Assembly (NCBI RefSeq): GCF_900129175.1
Contig: NZ_FQUI01000006.1
Location: forward strand, 23,040-87,039
Length of the DNA stretch: 64,000 bases
Direction: 5' to 3'
Source of the DNA: Marinitoga hydrogenitolerans DSM 16785
GTDB taxonomy: Bacteria > Thermotogota > Thermotogae > Petrotogales > Petrotogaceae
This document shows, piece after piece, positions 43,256 to 54,616 of the stretch. The notes under the pieces are model-generated. The model did no database searches and had not been told where the DNA came from. It worked only from the letters and a program-made list of their open reading frames with translations. Both the position numbers and the translations under genes were made by a program. Every line of letters starts with the position of its first letter. The stretch's first letter is position 1.

Positions 43256-44503
43256 GTGAATTTTGAAAGTAAATTTTCTGTAACGGTTAATAGAATAAAA
43301 TCTAACATTATCAGAGAATTGTTAAAAACAGCTACAGCAGAAGGAATAATATCCTTTGGTGGTGGAATACCTGACCCAGAAACTTTTCCTATAAAGAAAT
43401 TATCTGAAATTTCAAATGAAGTTATAATGAATGAATATAAAATCGCTTTACAATATGGTTCTACAGAAGGCGATCCAGAATTAAGAAAGCAATATATTAG
43501 ATTGCTAGAAAAATATGAAGATATTACCTGTTTAGATGAAGAAAATTTAATGATTACTACAGGTTCTCAACAAGCTTTATTTATTATAGGAACAGTTTTT
43601 TTAGATGAAGATAGTTATTGCGCTGTTAGCAAACCTATATATTTAGGAGCAGGTAGTGCTTTTAATCAAAGAAATCCTAACTACATCAGTATTCCATTAG
43701 AAAAAGATGGAATGAATCTTGACATTTTAGAAAAAGAATTAAAGAAACTTGATGAAGAAGGAAAAATAGATAAATTTAAATTTGTATATACTGTAAGTAA
43801 TTTCCATAATCCTGCAGGTATAACTTTAACTTTAGAAAAAAGAAAAAGATTAATAGAATTAGCAGAAAAATACGATTTCATAATTATCGAAGATGATCCT
43901 TATGGTGCATTAAGATTTGAAGGAGAAAAAATGCCAAGTATTTTCAAGTTAAACAAAGGCGAAAGAGTAATTTTATTAAATACTTTTAGTAAAGTTTTAT
44001 CACCAGGTTTAAGAATCGGTGTAATAGTTGGAAATAAAGAATTGATTAAAAAGATGGTTTTGGCAAAACAAGGCATGGACTTATGTTCTTCAACTTTAAC
44101 TCAAAGAATTACTGCAAGATTTATGGAAAAATATGATTTATTTGAAGAAATACAACCAACAATAAAATTATATAAAGAGAAAAAAGATAAATTTATGGAA
44201 TCATTAGAAAAATATTTAGGAGATCTCGAAGAAGTAGATTGGGTTAGACCCGAAGGAGGTTTATTCTCGTGGATTACTCTTCCAGAAGGTTTTGACACAA
44301 TGGAAATGTTTGAAATTGCTAAAGAAAAGAAAATAATTTATATTCCTGGTGAAACATTTTATGTAGATGAGCCTGAACGAAATACAATGAGAGTTTCCTT
44401 CTGCTTACCTTCATTCGAAGATTTAGAAGAAGGTTCTAAGAGATTACGTGCTACTATTGAAGAATATGCGAAGAAAAAAGGACTACCTTTGAAAATAAAA
44501 TAA
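43256..44503 (+). CDS. PLP-dependent class I aminotransferase
   Basis: 415 residues of fold-type I. IISFGGGIPDPETFP and LQYGSTEGDPELR are typical of the 2-aminoadipate/LysN-MocR-like branch. VYTVSNFHNPAGITLTL, IIEDDPYGALRF and the PLP lysine in LNTFSKVLSPGLRIG follow. It probably turns branched-chain or other amino acids into 2-oxoacids. As first gene of an operon with 2-oxoacid oxidoreductase, Ptb and Buk, it supplies their substrate. GTG 43256 lies 5 bases after AAGGGGTGA; the GTG at 43247 overlaps that site. Confidence 0.9.
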   Translation: MNFESKFSVTVNRIKSNIIRELLKTATAEGIISFGGGIPDPETFPIKKLSEISNEVIMNEYKIALQYGSTEGDPELRKQYIRLLEKYEDITCLDEENLMITTGSQQALFIIGTVFLDEDSYCAVSKPIYLGAGSAFNQRNPNYISIPLEKDGMNLDILEKELKKLDEEGKIDKFKFVYTVSNFHNPAGITLTLEKRKRLIELAEKYDFIIIEDDPYGALRFEGEKMPSIFKLNKGERVILLNTFSKVLSPGLRIGVIVGNKELIKKMVLAKQGMDLCSSTLTQRITARFMEKYDLFEEIQPTIKLYKEKKDKFMESLEKYLGDLEEVDWVRPEGGLFSWITLPEGFDTMEMFEIAKEKKIIYIPGETFYVDEPERNTMRVSFCLPSFEDLEEGSKRLRATIEEYAKKKGLPLKIK

Positions 44504-44522
44504 TCACTAGTGAGGTGAAATT

Positions 44523-45584
44523 ATGAAACGTATTTTAGTAATAAATCCAGGTTCAACATCAACCAAAATTGCTGTTTTTGAAGATGACAAATTAATTGTA
44601 ACTGAAGAAATCACTCATTCCACAAAAGAATTAGATAAATATGAAAAGTTAATGGATCAAATAGATTTAAGGAGAAGAGAAATAATAGACTTTATTGAGA
44701 AATATGGATATAAAATGACTGATTTTAATGCTATAGCTGCCAGAGGAGGTATATTACCCCCTTTAGAAAGTGGCACTTACAAAGTGACCGAAGAAATGGT
44801 TGATTATTTAAAAAATAAAACAAAAATAGAGCACGCATCTAATTTAGCAGCTGTAATTGGATGGGAATTATCAGAAAAAAACATACCTGTTTTTATTACA
44901 GATCCTGTTTCTGTTGATGAATTTATTCCTGAATCAAGAATTTCAGGAATACCTGAAATTGAAAGGAAAAGTCTATTTCACGCGCTGAACATGAAAAGTG
45001 TTGCAAGAAAAGCTGCTAAAGAATTAAACAAAAAATATGAAGATTGCAATTTTGTAATTGCTCATTTAGGCGGCGGAATTTCTGTTGGCGCTCAAAGAAA
45101 AGGAAAAATGATTGACGTTAATAATGCTAATGATGAGGGACCTTTTAGTCCTGAAAGAAGTGGTGAATTACCAGTAGGAGATTTAACAAAAATTGCTTTC
45201 TCTGGAAAATATAATAAAAGAGAATTGAAAAAGAGATATGTTGGTAAAGGTGGTTTAGTTGCTTATCTTAATACTAATGATTTAAGAGTTGCTATAAAAA
45301 AAGCAGAAAAAGATAAATATGCAAAACTTGTTGTAGAAGCAATGGCATATCAAATAGCTAAAGAAATAGGTGGTATGTCAGCAATATTAAAAGGGGAAGT
45401 CGATGCTATTATAATAACTGGCGGTATGGCCAGAAATGAAAAGTTTATAGAAATGATTAAACAAAGAATTTCAAAAATCGCTTTAATAATGCTTTATCCT
45501 GGTTCATTCGAAATGGAAGCTTTAGCTGAAGGAGCTTTAAGAGTTTTAAATGATGTAGAAAAAGCAAAAGAATGGAAATTGTGA
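44523..45584 (+). CDS. buk: Butyrate (branched-chain acid) kinase, copy 1
   Basis: 353 residues of the ASKHA acetate/butyrate kinase family. [18 protein letters not shown] is the phosphate-1 motif; AHLGGGISVGAQ and IIITGGMARNEKF are the later nucleotide motifs. VDVNNA-type and GPFSPERSGELP segments mark butyrate kinases. It makes ATP from acyl phosphate and ADP, releasing butyrate, isobutyrate or isovalerate. GAGGTGA precedes the ATG. Confidence 0.93.
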   Translation: MKRILVINPGSTSTKIAVFEDDKLIVTEEITHSTKELDKYEKLMDQIDLRRREIIDFIEKYGYKMTDFNAIAARGGILPPLESGTYKVTEEMVDYLKNKTKIEHASNLAAVIGWELSEKNIPVFITDPVSVDEFIPESRISGIPEIERKSLFHALNMKSVARKAAKELNKKYEDCNFVIAHLGGGISVGAQRKGKMIDVNNANDEGPFSPERSGELPVGDLTKIAFSGKYNKRELKKRYVGKGGLVAYLNTNDLRVAIKKAEKDKYAKLVVEAMAYQIAKEIGGMSAILKGEVDAIIITGGMARNEKFIEMIKQRISKIALIMLYPGSFEMEALAEGALRVLNDVEKAKEWKL

Positions 45585-45593
45585 GGTGAAACT

Positions 45594-48251
<2,658 letters not shown>

Positions 48252-48270
48252 ACAATAAAGGAGGGATACG

Positions 48271-48501
48271 ATGGAATACAAAAACAAAGTTGAAATTGAT
48301 CAAGAAAGATGTAAGGGATGTGGTCTTTGTATAGATGCATGTCCAACAGGAACTTTAGGATTTTCTGAAGGGTTTAATGCCAAAGGATATCATCCTGCTG
48401 CAGTTTTAAATCCGGAAAAATGTATAGGATGTGGATTCTGTTATCAGATGTGTCCCGATGTATGTATAACAGTTTCAACATTGGAAAAAGCAAAGGCTTA
48501 A
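48271..48501 (+). CDS. Ferredoxin-like delta subunit, two [4Fe-4S] clusters
   Basis: 76 residues with two CxxCxxCxxxCP-type motifs: CKGCGLCIDACP and CIGCGFCYQMCP. It passes electrons from the oxidoreductase beta subunit to soluble ferredoxin. AGGAGGG lies before the ATG. First of four oxidoreductase subunit genes. Confidence 0.94.
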   Translation: MEYKNKVEIDQERCKGCGLCIDACPTGTLGFSEGFNAKGYHPAAVLNPEKCIGCGFCYQMCPDVCITVSTLEKAKA

Positions 48502-48514
48502 GGAGGGATATTGA

Positions 48515-49570
48515 ATGGCTGAAAAAGTAATGGTTAAAGGTACAGAAGCAATTGGTGAAGCTGCCATAAGAGCTGGATGTAGATTATATTTTGGTTATCC
48601 TATAACACCACAAAGTGAATTAACTGAATATATGTCAAGAAGAATGCCTCAAGTTGATGGAGTCTTTTTACAAGCTGAAAGTGAAGTTGCTGCAGTGAAT
48701 ATGTTATATGGTGCAGCTGCAACTGGTCATAGAGTTATGACATCAACTTCTTCACCAGGATATAGTTTAATGCAAGAAGGGGTTTCCTATATTGCAGGTG
48801 CAGAATTACCAGTTGTATTTGTTAATGTTGTTAGAGGTGGTCCAGGTTTAGGAGACATACAACCTGCTCAAAGTGATTACTTCCAGGCAACAAAAGGTGG
48901 CGGTCATGGTGATTATAGATTAGTTGTGTATGGTCCAGAATCTTTACAGGAAGCTGTGGAATTAACAGCAAAAGCTTTTGATGTTGCTGATAAATATAGG
49001 AATCCAGCCTTAATACTTGCTGATGGTATGTTAGGGCAAATGATGGAACCTGTTGAATTTCCAGATTTCAGAGATTTAAACACATTACCAGATCATAGTT
49101 CCTGGGCAATGCAGGGAGCAAAGGGTCGCGAACCTCATAAAATTACATCATTTGATATAAATGAATATGTATTAGAAAAAATGAATTTAAGATATCAAGA
49201 AAAATATAAGAAAATCATAGAAAACGAACAAATGTGGGAAGAATATAAAACAGAAGATGCTGAAATAGTAATAGTTGCTTATGGTACAATGGGAAGAATA
49301 GCAAAAACAATAGTTGATATGGCAAGAGAAAAAGGTGTAAAAGCTGGATTATTCAGACCTATAACATTATGGCCATATCCATATGACGCTTTAGCAAAAT
49401 TGGCGGATTCAGCAAAATTATTCTTCACAGTAGAAATGAGTATGGGGCAAATGGTTGAAGATGTAAAATTAGCAGTTAATGGAAAAAAACCTGTTGAATT
49501 TTATGGTAGAACCGGAGGGGTTGTTCCAACACCAAATGAAGTATTAGCAAAATTAATGGAATTGATATAA
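48515..49570 (+). CDS. vorB: 2-oxoacid:ferredoxin oxidoreductase alpha subunit, VorB type
   Basis: 351 residues. MVKGTEAIGEAAIRAGCR and YFGYPITPQSELTEYMSRRM are marks of the VorB/KorA alpha subunit, and the core has EVAAVNMLYGAAATGHRVMTSTS. The enzyme decarboxylates a 2-oxoacid to acyl-CoA and reduces ferredoxin. The VorB resemblance and the aminotransferase/Ptb/Buk context favour 2-oxoisovalerate as substrate, though 2-oxoglutarate cannot be ruled out. AGGAGGG precedes the ATG. Confidence 0.92.
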   Translation: MAEKVMVKGTEAIGEAAIRAGCRLYFGYPITPQSELTEYMSRRMPQVDGVFLQAESEVAAVNMLYGAAATGHRVMTSTSSPGYSLMQEGVSYIAGAELPVVFVNVVRGGPGLGDIQPAQSDYFQATKGGGHGDYRLVVYGPESLQEAVELTAKAFDVADKYRNPALILADGMLGQMMEPVEFPDFRDLNTLPDHSSWAMQGAKGREPHKITSFDINEYVLEKMNLRYQEKYKKIIENEQMWEEYKTEDAEIVIVAYGTMGRIAKTIVDMAREKGVKAGLFRPITLWPYPYDALAKLADSAKLFFTVEMSMGQMVEDVKLAVNGKKPVEFYGRTGGVVPTPNEVLAKLMELI

Positions 49571-49585
49571 GAAAGGAGGAAAATT

Positions 49586-50341
49586 ATGTCTTATAAAATA
49601 AAGTTTAAAGGTCCTGAATCATTGAGTGGAAAAGAATTCACATATTGTCCAGGTTGTCATCATGGAATTGTTCATAGATTAGTTGCTGAAGTTATAGATG
49701 AATTAGGAATAAGAGAAAAAACTTTGATGGTTGCTCCTGTAGGTTGTTCTGTTTTTGCCTATGAATTTTTTGATGTTGACGGTACAGTTGCTCCACATGG
49801 TAGAGCACCAGCAGTTGCAACTGGAATGAAAAGAGCTATGCCTGAAAATGTTGTATTTACTTATCAAGGTGATGGTGACCTTGCAGCTATAGGTACAGCT
49901 GAAATATTACATGCTGCTAATAGAGGAGAAAAAATCACAACAATATTTATTAACAATGCTATTTATGGAATGACTGGAGGTCAGATGGCTCCAACGACAT
50001 TATTAGGTATGAAAACAACAACATCACCATACGGAAGAAGCGCTGAAAATGAAGGTTATCCTTTACATATGGCTGAAATTTTATCAAATTTGCCAGGTGT
50101 AGCTTATTTAGCAAGAACAAAAGTTAACAAACCTCAAGATGTTTTAAAAACGAAAAAGATGATAAAAAAAGCATTTTTAGCTCAAATTCAGGGAAAAGGT
50201 TTTGGCATGGTGGAAGTGTTATCAACATGTCCAACAAACTGGGGAATTCCTCCAGTTGAATCAAATAAATGGTTAGAAGAAAATTTAGTACCTGAATTTC
50301 CATTAGGCGTTTATGTAGATAAGGTGGGTGATGAAAAATGA
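49586..50341 (+). CDS. 2-oxoacid:ferredoxin oxidoreductase beta subunit (TPP-binding)
   Basis: 251 residues. The thiamine-diphosphate motif is [22 protein letters not shown]...[14 protein letters not shown]. Cys residues in YCPGCHHGI and VAPVGCSVF help hold the proximal cluster. It binds TPP-Mg and carries out decarboxylation with the alpha subunit. AAAGGAGG lies before the ATG; the gene overlaps the gamma subunit gene by four bases. Confidence 0.93.
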   Translation: MSYKIKFKGPESLSGKEFTYCPGCHHGIVHRLVAEVIDELGIREKTLMVAPVGCSVFAYEFFDVDGTVAPHGRAPAVATGMKRAMPENVVFTYQGDGDLAAIGTAEILHAANRGEKITTIFINNAIYGMTGGQMAPTTLLGMKTTTSPYGRSAENEGYPLHMAEILSNLPGVAYLARTKVNKPQDVLKTKKMIKKAFLAQIQGKGFGMVEVLSTCPTNWGIPPVESNKWLEENLVPEFPLGVYVDKVGDEK

Positions 50342-50880
50342 AACATCATGCATTCATAGCTGCAGGTTTTGGTGGCCAAGGTGTAATGTTATTTGGAAAA
50401 ATTTTATCATTAGCTGCTATGTATGAAAATTTATATACAACATGGTTACCATCATATGGTCCGGAAATGAGGGGTGGAACGGCTAACTGTACAGTAGTAG
50501 TTTCTGAAAAATACATTGCTTCACCTGTAGTTGATCAACCTACAGAAGTTATTGCATTTAATATCCCTTCAATGTATAAATTTGAAAAATTATTGCCTGA
50601 AAATGGGATTTTATTATTGAATTCCTCAGTTATAGATAGAGATCCAGAAAGAACGGATGTTCAAATTTATAAAATTCCTGCTAATGATATCGCTGATGAA
50701 TTGGGAAATGTAAAGGTCCAGAATATGGTTATGTTAGGTGCATATTTAAAAGCAACTAATGCTGTTTCCTTTGAATCTGTAAAAGCTGCATTGGAAAAAT
50801 CACTAAAAGGCAAAAAAGCAGATTTACTAGAATTAAACTTAAAAGCTATTGAAGCAGGAATGAATGCATTAGTAAAATAA
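50338..50880 (+). CDS. 2-oxoacid:ferredoxin oxidoreductase gamma subunit
   Basis: 180 residues of the POR gamma family: [21 protein letters not shown] at the N-terminus and [19 protein letters not shown] in the middle. It binds the CoA part of the reaction. Last gene of the operon, followed by a strong terminator. Confidence 0.94.
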   Translation: MKHHAFIAAGFGGQGVMLFGKILSLAAMYENLYTTWLPSYGPEMRGGTANCTVVVSEKYIASPVVDQPTEVIAFNIPSMYKFEKLLPENGILLLNSSVIDRDPERTDVQIYKIPANDIADELGNVKVQNMVMLGAYLKATNAVSFESVKAALEKSLKGKKADLLELNLKAIEAGMNALVK

Positions 50881-50884
50881 ATAT

Positions 50885-50913
50885 AAACCCGGTGAAATTC
50901 TTTCACCGGGTTT
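50885..50913. terminator. Bidirectional terminator between the oxidoreductase operon and the GGDEF gene
   Basis: AAACCCGGTGAAA/TTTCACCGGGTTT perfect 13-bp stem with a three-base loop between convergent genes. It overlaps the GGDEF stop codon by two bases. Confidence 0.85.
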
Positions 50914-51688
50914 AATTATTGTTAAAAAAAACCACTTTATTTTTCCCTTTCTCTTTTGCTTCATAAAGAGCTAAATCCGCTTCTTTGATTAATTGATCAA
51001 TATTTTTATTTCCATCAAACAACGCAAGCCCCTGACTTACTGTTATTTTAATTTTATAACCATTTATACAAACAGTATTATCCTCAATAGCTTTTCTAAT
51101 TCTTTCACTTACTTTTAATGCATTTTCTTTTGTAATATTAGATAATATTATTAAAAATTCTTCTCCTCCTAATCTTCCTATTAAATCATAAAATCTAACT
51201 TTTTTTCTAATTAAATTAATTGTATCCCTCAAAACTTCATCTCCAGCATCATGACCGTATTTGTCGTTCACATTTTTAAAATTATCAAAATCAAGCATTG
51301 AAACTACAAATTTTTTATTTTCTCTTTTTGACCTTTCAATCTCTTTTTTTAACAAATCTGTAATAGCTCTTCTATTATAAACACCCGTTAAATAATCAAT
51401 TAGAGATAATCTCTCCAATTCTTTTATTCTTTTTACTTTTTCCAATCCAATTTTAACTCTATAATTAAGTTCTTCTGGATTAACTGGAGCTAAAATAAAA
51501 TCATCTACTTCAAGAATTTTTTCATCTAATTTTTTTGTAACTAATATTGTATATACATTATCTATCTTTTTTTTTGAAACAATAATATTGGCAGAATTTA
51601 TTTCTGCATCATTGTCAAAAATAGTATATTCGAATTTTAATTTTTTTAAATCTTTCTCTTTTATTAAACCTTTTTCTATAGCAATCAT
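50912..51688 (-). CDS. Diguanylate cyclase (GGDEF) with a receiver-like N-terminus
   Basis: 258 residues. The N-terminal about 85 residues end in DDFILAPVNPEELNYRVKIGLEKV, the look of a degenerate response-receiver domain whose phospho-acceptor Asp is not evident. The GGDEF domain starts near LTGVYNRRA and has DFDNFKNVNDKYGHDAGDEVL and the active GGEEF. It should make c-di-GMP from two GTP. There is no I-site RxxD immediately before GGEEF. No ribosome site precedes the ATG, and the -10 box lies so close that the message may be leaderless. Confidence 0.9.
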   Translation of the reverse strand: MIAIEKGLIKEKDLKKLKFEYTIFDNDAEINSANIIVSKKKIDNVYTILVTKKLDEKILEVDDFILAPVNPEELNYRVKIGLEKVKRIKELERLSLIDYLTGVYNRRAITDLLKKEIERSKRENKKFVVSMLDFDNFKNVNDKYGHDAGDEVLRDTINLIRKKVRFYDLIGRLGGEEFLIILSNITKENALKVSERIRKAIEDNTVCINGYKIKITVSQGLALFDGNKNIDQLIKEADLALYEAKEKGKNKVVFFNNN

Positions 51689-51694
51689 AATTTT

Positions 51695-51703
51695 ATTATA
51701 TCA
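51695..51703 (-). promoter_or_regulatory. Extended -10 next to the GGDEF start codon (possible leaderless promoter)
   Basis: On the minus strand TGA-TATAAT, then AAAATT and ATG. The expected transcription start, about 7 bases after the -10, falls at or near the A of the start codon. Confidence 0.5.
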
Positions 51704-51730
51704 TAAATCTATCCATATTTTACAATTAAA

Positions 51731-51815
51731 TTATTTATTTTTAATCATTCCATGAGTTTCATTTAATTCATTTTTTTGCATCATCAAATAGCTTAAATAT
51801 TGCTTTACATAAAAT
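51731..51815 (-). pseudogene. Remnant of an ArsR-type regulator (C-terminal fragment)
   Basis: The minus strand encodes AIFKLFDDAKK in one frame. After a frame change it continues NELNETH and IKNK and a stop. The intact ArsR gene at 52637 ends SIFKLFDDAKK...NELQEAH...IKN, so this is a decayed second copy of its last 25-30 residues. It has no start or upstream domain. The rest of the spacer (51816-51923) holds only a possible weak promoter (TTGATT...TATTTT). Confidence 0.6.
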
Positions 51816-51923
51816 TTACATTAATTTGTTGATTTTTTTTTTGCTAAAATTATTTTGAATTAAATAACTATATGTAATAACTTCAAAAATTGTTTCTCTA
51901 AAATTTTAAAATAGGAGGATTGT

Positions 51924-52194
51924 ATGTATATTAACAATGGTATTTCTCATGACTCTAGTGATTATTGGAAACAATATAATATGGAATTGCATGATGAAGT
52001 AACAGTGTATAATATATAATGTATATTATAATGTTATATCTCCAGATTTTACCAATCCAAATAAAAACATTACAGTGGTATTTAAACAAAATACAAAAAA
52101 TTTTTTAGGATTATATAATATTGATTTTTATATAGCAGGATACGAAATTTTTTCAACTAAAATAGAATTTAAAAAAGTATTAAATACTTATTGA
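51924..52194 (+). pseudogene. Small gene of unknown function broken by a frameshift
   Basis: ATG 51924 follows AGGAGG and encodes 31 residues, beginning MYINNGISHDSS and ending VTVYNI, before TAA at 52017. In another frame the sequence continues as protein-like YNVISPDFTNPNKNITVVFK to ...FKKVLNTY, with a stop at 52192-52194, just before the next ribosome site. The break lies in a TATAAT-rich slippery stretch (52010-52034). If joined it gives about 90 residues of a beta-rich protein I do not recognise. A sequencing error is an alternative. Confidence 0.6.
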
Positions 52195-52195
52195 G

Positions 52196-52612
52196 GTGAT
52201 TGATATAAAAAAAATAATTCCACTAAATATAAAGGATTTTTTATACTTTGTTATTTTTGATTGCTTTTATTTTTGGTATATTCTACCTACTTTTGGAACT
52301 TCTAAACGTATTTTTAGTTATAAGTATCCCTCAATTTTTTCTATGGGGTTTGTTTTTACTTGTATAATGATTATAATAATTGCAATAATTAGAGAAATAT
52401 GTATCTTTAAAGAAAGAGAAAAAAGAAAATATATATATTTTTTAACCTCAATCCTTTTATATATAGTTGTAATATATATTTATGCATATTTTATGAATTT
52501 TACTTTCAAACAGTTTATAGATATTTTATATTTTAAAATTTCAATAGATCATTTTGTTATAGGTATTGTAGTTAAATATACAGTAAAACATTTAAAAAAA
52601 AATAAAGAATAA
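52196..52612 (+). CDS. Small membrane protein of unknown function
   Basis: Up to 138 residues with about four membrane segments (near 15-30, 48-68, 80-100 and 118-130) and many aromatic residues. No family is recognised. The start is unclear: the frame opens at GTG 52196, inside the ribosome site GAGGTGA (52194-52200). The in-frame codon at the usual distance is ATA 52205. It follows the frameshifted small gene and probably formed a two-gene unit with it. Confidence 0.65.
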   Translation: MIDIKKIIPLNIKDFLYFVIFDCFYFWYILPTFGTSKRIFSYKYPSIFSMGFVFTCIMIIIIAIIREICIFKEREKRKYIYFLTSILLYIVVIYIYAYFMNFTFKQFIDILYFKISIDHFVIGIVVKYTVKHLKKNKE

Positions 52613-52638
52613 AAAATCCACATCTGATGATGTGGATT
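52611..52638 (-). terminator. Terminator after the arsR gene
   Basis: AATCCACATC/GATGTGGATT stem with a TGAT loop. There is a T6 run on the minus strand, and T-rich sequence on the plus strand can also serve the convergent membrane-protein gene. Confidence 0.75.
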
Positions 52639-52948
52639 AAGAGTTTTTTATTGTCTTATGAGCTTCCTGTAATTCATTATGAATAATTTTTTTAGCATCA
52701 TCAAATAGTTTAAATATACTTTTATATTTAATTTCGCAAAAAACAACATTTCCTTCTTTTTCCTTTTTTATGATTCCAGAATTTTCTAAAATTTTAAGGT
52801 GTTGAGAAACACTTGACTGAGTTAGTGATAATTCTTCAGAAATATCAATAACATTACATTTTTTTTCATTTAATAATTTTAATATTCTTAACCGTGTAGG
52901 GTGTGATAATGCCTTAAATATTTCAGCGACCAATACGCAATCGTCCAT
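52637..52948 (-). CDS. ArsR-family winged-helix repressor
   Basis: 103 residues. The helix-turn-helix region is LAEIFKALSHPTRLRILKLL...IDISEELSLTQSSVSQHLKILENSGIIKKEKEG. Cys occurs at DDCVLV, KKCNV and FCEIKY. The standard metal motif ELCVCDL is replaced by KKCNVIDIS with a single Cys, so metal sensing through that site is doubtful; thiol or redox sensing is possible. ATG 52948 is 7 bases after GGAGAG, with the earlier in-frame ATG overlapping that site. The target is unknown; the flavoprotein gene just upstream is on the same strand. Confidence 0.88.
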   Translation of the reverse strand: MDDCVLVAEIFKALSHPTRLRILKLLNEKKCNVIDISEELSLTQSSVSQHLKILENSGIIKKEKEGNVVFCEIKYKSIFKLFDDAKKIIHNELQEAHKTIKNS

Positions 52949-53046
52949 AATATTACTCTCCATCGTTTATAAATTTTTGTTTATACCATAATAAGTATAA
53001 AGTATTAACTTTACGATAGTTTCAAAACCAAATTAAAAAATTAGTT

Positions 53047-54318
53047 TTATTTGATTTTTCTTGCCTCTATAATTCCATGAGCTGTTGCATGCACAATACT
53101 TCTCGTATGACCTGAACAATCCCCTATAAATTTAAGATTTTCAAATAAATTGTTATTTAATTTTTTACCATAAAATTTTACTTCAACACCATATAAAAGA
53201 TTTTCTTCATCAGCGATACCTGGTATAATTTGATTTAAATTATCTATAAATTCTATTAAAGATATAGATGTTTTACTTGGAAATACTAGATTCAAATCGC
53301 CTAAAACATATTCATTATTACTTAATGTTGGAAAAACTTTCCATAATTTTTTGGTTCTTTTTCCTTTTTTAAAATCTCCATATGTTTGAAGTATAACTTT
53401 ATTACCTCCAGCTAAAATATTAGAAAGCTTAGCAATATATGATCCATAACCATTTGGGTCGTTAAATGGTTTAGTAAAAGAGTGCGTTACCAAAATTGCA
53501 AAATTAGTATTTGTAGATTTTTGATCATGTATTGCATGTCCATTCACAGTTATAAAATCTACATATTTTTCTGTCACAACATACCCAGACGGATTATTAC
53601 AAAATGTTCTTACTAATTGCCCATTAGATGACTTAAATTTAACTTTAAATTCATATAAAGCTTCATTTAATTCTTTAACTACAATATCTGGTAATTCAAA
53701 TCTTACACCTAAATCCACTTTCGTGTTAGATAATATTATGTCGGGATATTTTTTCGTTAAAGTGTCAATTAATTTAAAACCACTGCGTCCTACTGCAACA
53801 TAAACCTTATCAAAATAATCTTTTAGCTCAGATCTAGTTTCTCTATCTATATATTCAATTAATATTTTCTCTTGTACATCAATATTTTTCACAAAAGAAT
53901 TAAATTTAAAATTAACACCTTTTTTTATAAATTCATTATGTGCATTTTTAAGAAATGTTTTTAATTTATCTGTACCAATATGGAAAAATTCTGACTCAAC
54001 TAACTTAAAACCATTAATGAAAAATCTTTTTTGTAATTCTTCAATATTCTCTCTTGATCCAACTTCTGGTTCTGTCTCAGATAATTCAGAATAATAATTC
54101 ACTATTTCTTTTTGCAGTTTTTTATCAAAAAGTATTTCCTCTAAATCTCCTCCCATTTCAGAAGAAACGAACAATTTCCCATCTGCTCTTATACCGCTGA
54201 TTGAAGATGAAAAAATGTCTTTATTCATTTCAAAAACTATTACCTCATTTTTGGTTGTATCTATTTCCTTCAAAAAACCTACAGTTGCAGCACCAAAACC
54301 AATTACAGCAATTCTCAT
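53047..54318 (-). CDS. FAD-dependent dehydrogenase, COG2509 type
   Basis: 423 residues. The N-terminal dinucleotide motif is MRIAVIGFGAATVGFLKEI, a variant of GxGxxG. VYVAVGRSGF follows, then the hallmark TFCNNPSGYVVTE and the C-terminal FAD segment KFIGDCSGHTRSIVHATAHGI. These place it with the uncharacterised NAD(FAD)-utilising dehydrogenases. The substrate is unknown. It is slightly shorter than many relatives, lacking their N-terminal extension. Confidence 0.85.
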   Translation of the reverse strand: MRIAVIGFGAATVGFLKEIDTTKNEVIVFEMNKDIFSSSISGIRADGKLFVSSEMGGDLEEILFDKKLQKEIVNYYSELSETEPEVGSRENIEELQKRFFINGFKLVESEFFHIGTDKLKTFLKNAHNEFIKKGVNFKFNSFVKNIDVQEKILIEYIDRETRSELKDYFDKVYVAVGRSGFKLIDTLTKKYPDIILSNTKVDLGVRFELPDIVVKELNEALYEFKVKFKSSNGQLVRTFCNNPSGYVVTEKYVDFITVNGHAIHDQKSTNTNFAILVTHSFTKPFNDPNGYGSYIAKLSNILAGGNKVILQTYGDFKKGKRTKKLWKVFPTLSNNEYVLGDLNLVFPSKTSISLIEFIDNLNQIIPGIADEENLLYGVEVKFYGKKLNNNLFENLKFIGDCSGHTRSIVHATAHGIIEARKIK

Positions 54319-54356
54319 ATATTTCTCTCCTTTCTATTTAAGTTATCAAAAAAAAT

Positions 54357-54382
54357 AGACTGAAACCTTAAGGTTTCAGTCT
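54357..54382 (-). terminator. Terminator after the small winged-helix gene
   Basis: A 26-base perfect palindrome, AGACTGAAACC-TTAA-GGTTTCAGTCT, followed on the minus strand by eight T. Confidence 0.85.
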
Positions 54383-54386
54383 ACAC

Positions 54387-54566
54387 TCATTTCTTTATAG
54401 TATAGTAACATCTTTTCGGAGATTCAATTTTCTCCTCTTTTTTTAATTTTTTTATTGCTTTATCTACTTCTTTTTTATCAATCCCAGCCTTTTCTGCTAT
54501 TTCTCCAGCTTTTAACGGCTCTTTTGATTCTGATAATACTTTAACAATTAATTCGATTGTATCCAC
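54387..54566 (-). CDS. Small winged-helix DNA-binding protein (59 residues)
   Basis: A frame from GTG 54566 to TGA 54387 encodes 59 residues. It starts MDTIELIVKVLSES and continues PLKAGEIAEKAGIDKKEVDKAI and KKLKKEEKIESPKRCYYTI. This is a compact winged helix-turn-helix (MarR/IclR-like N-terminal type) with a basic recognition helix and a beta wing. AGGAGGGG precedes the start and a perfect terminator follows, so it is a real monocistronic gene. It probably acts as a small transcription factor; the target is unknown. Confidence 0.85.
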   Translation of the reverse strand: MDTIELIVKVLSESKEPLKAGEIAEKAGIDKKEVDKAIKKLKKEEKIESPKRCYYTIKK

Positions 54567-54616
54567 AAAAACCCCTCCTCTTACAAAAATAATTATATAT
54601 TAAATATTTTACTTTG

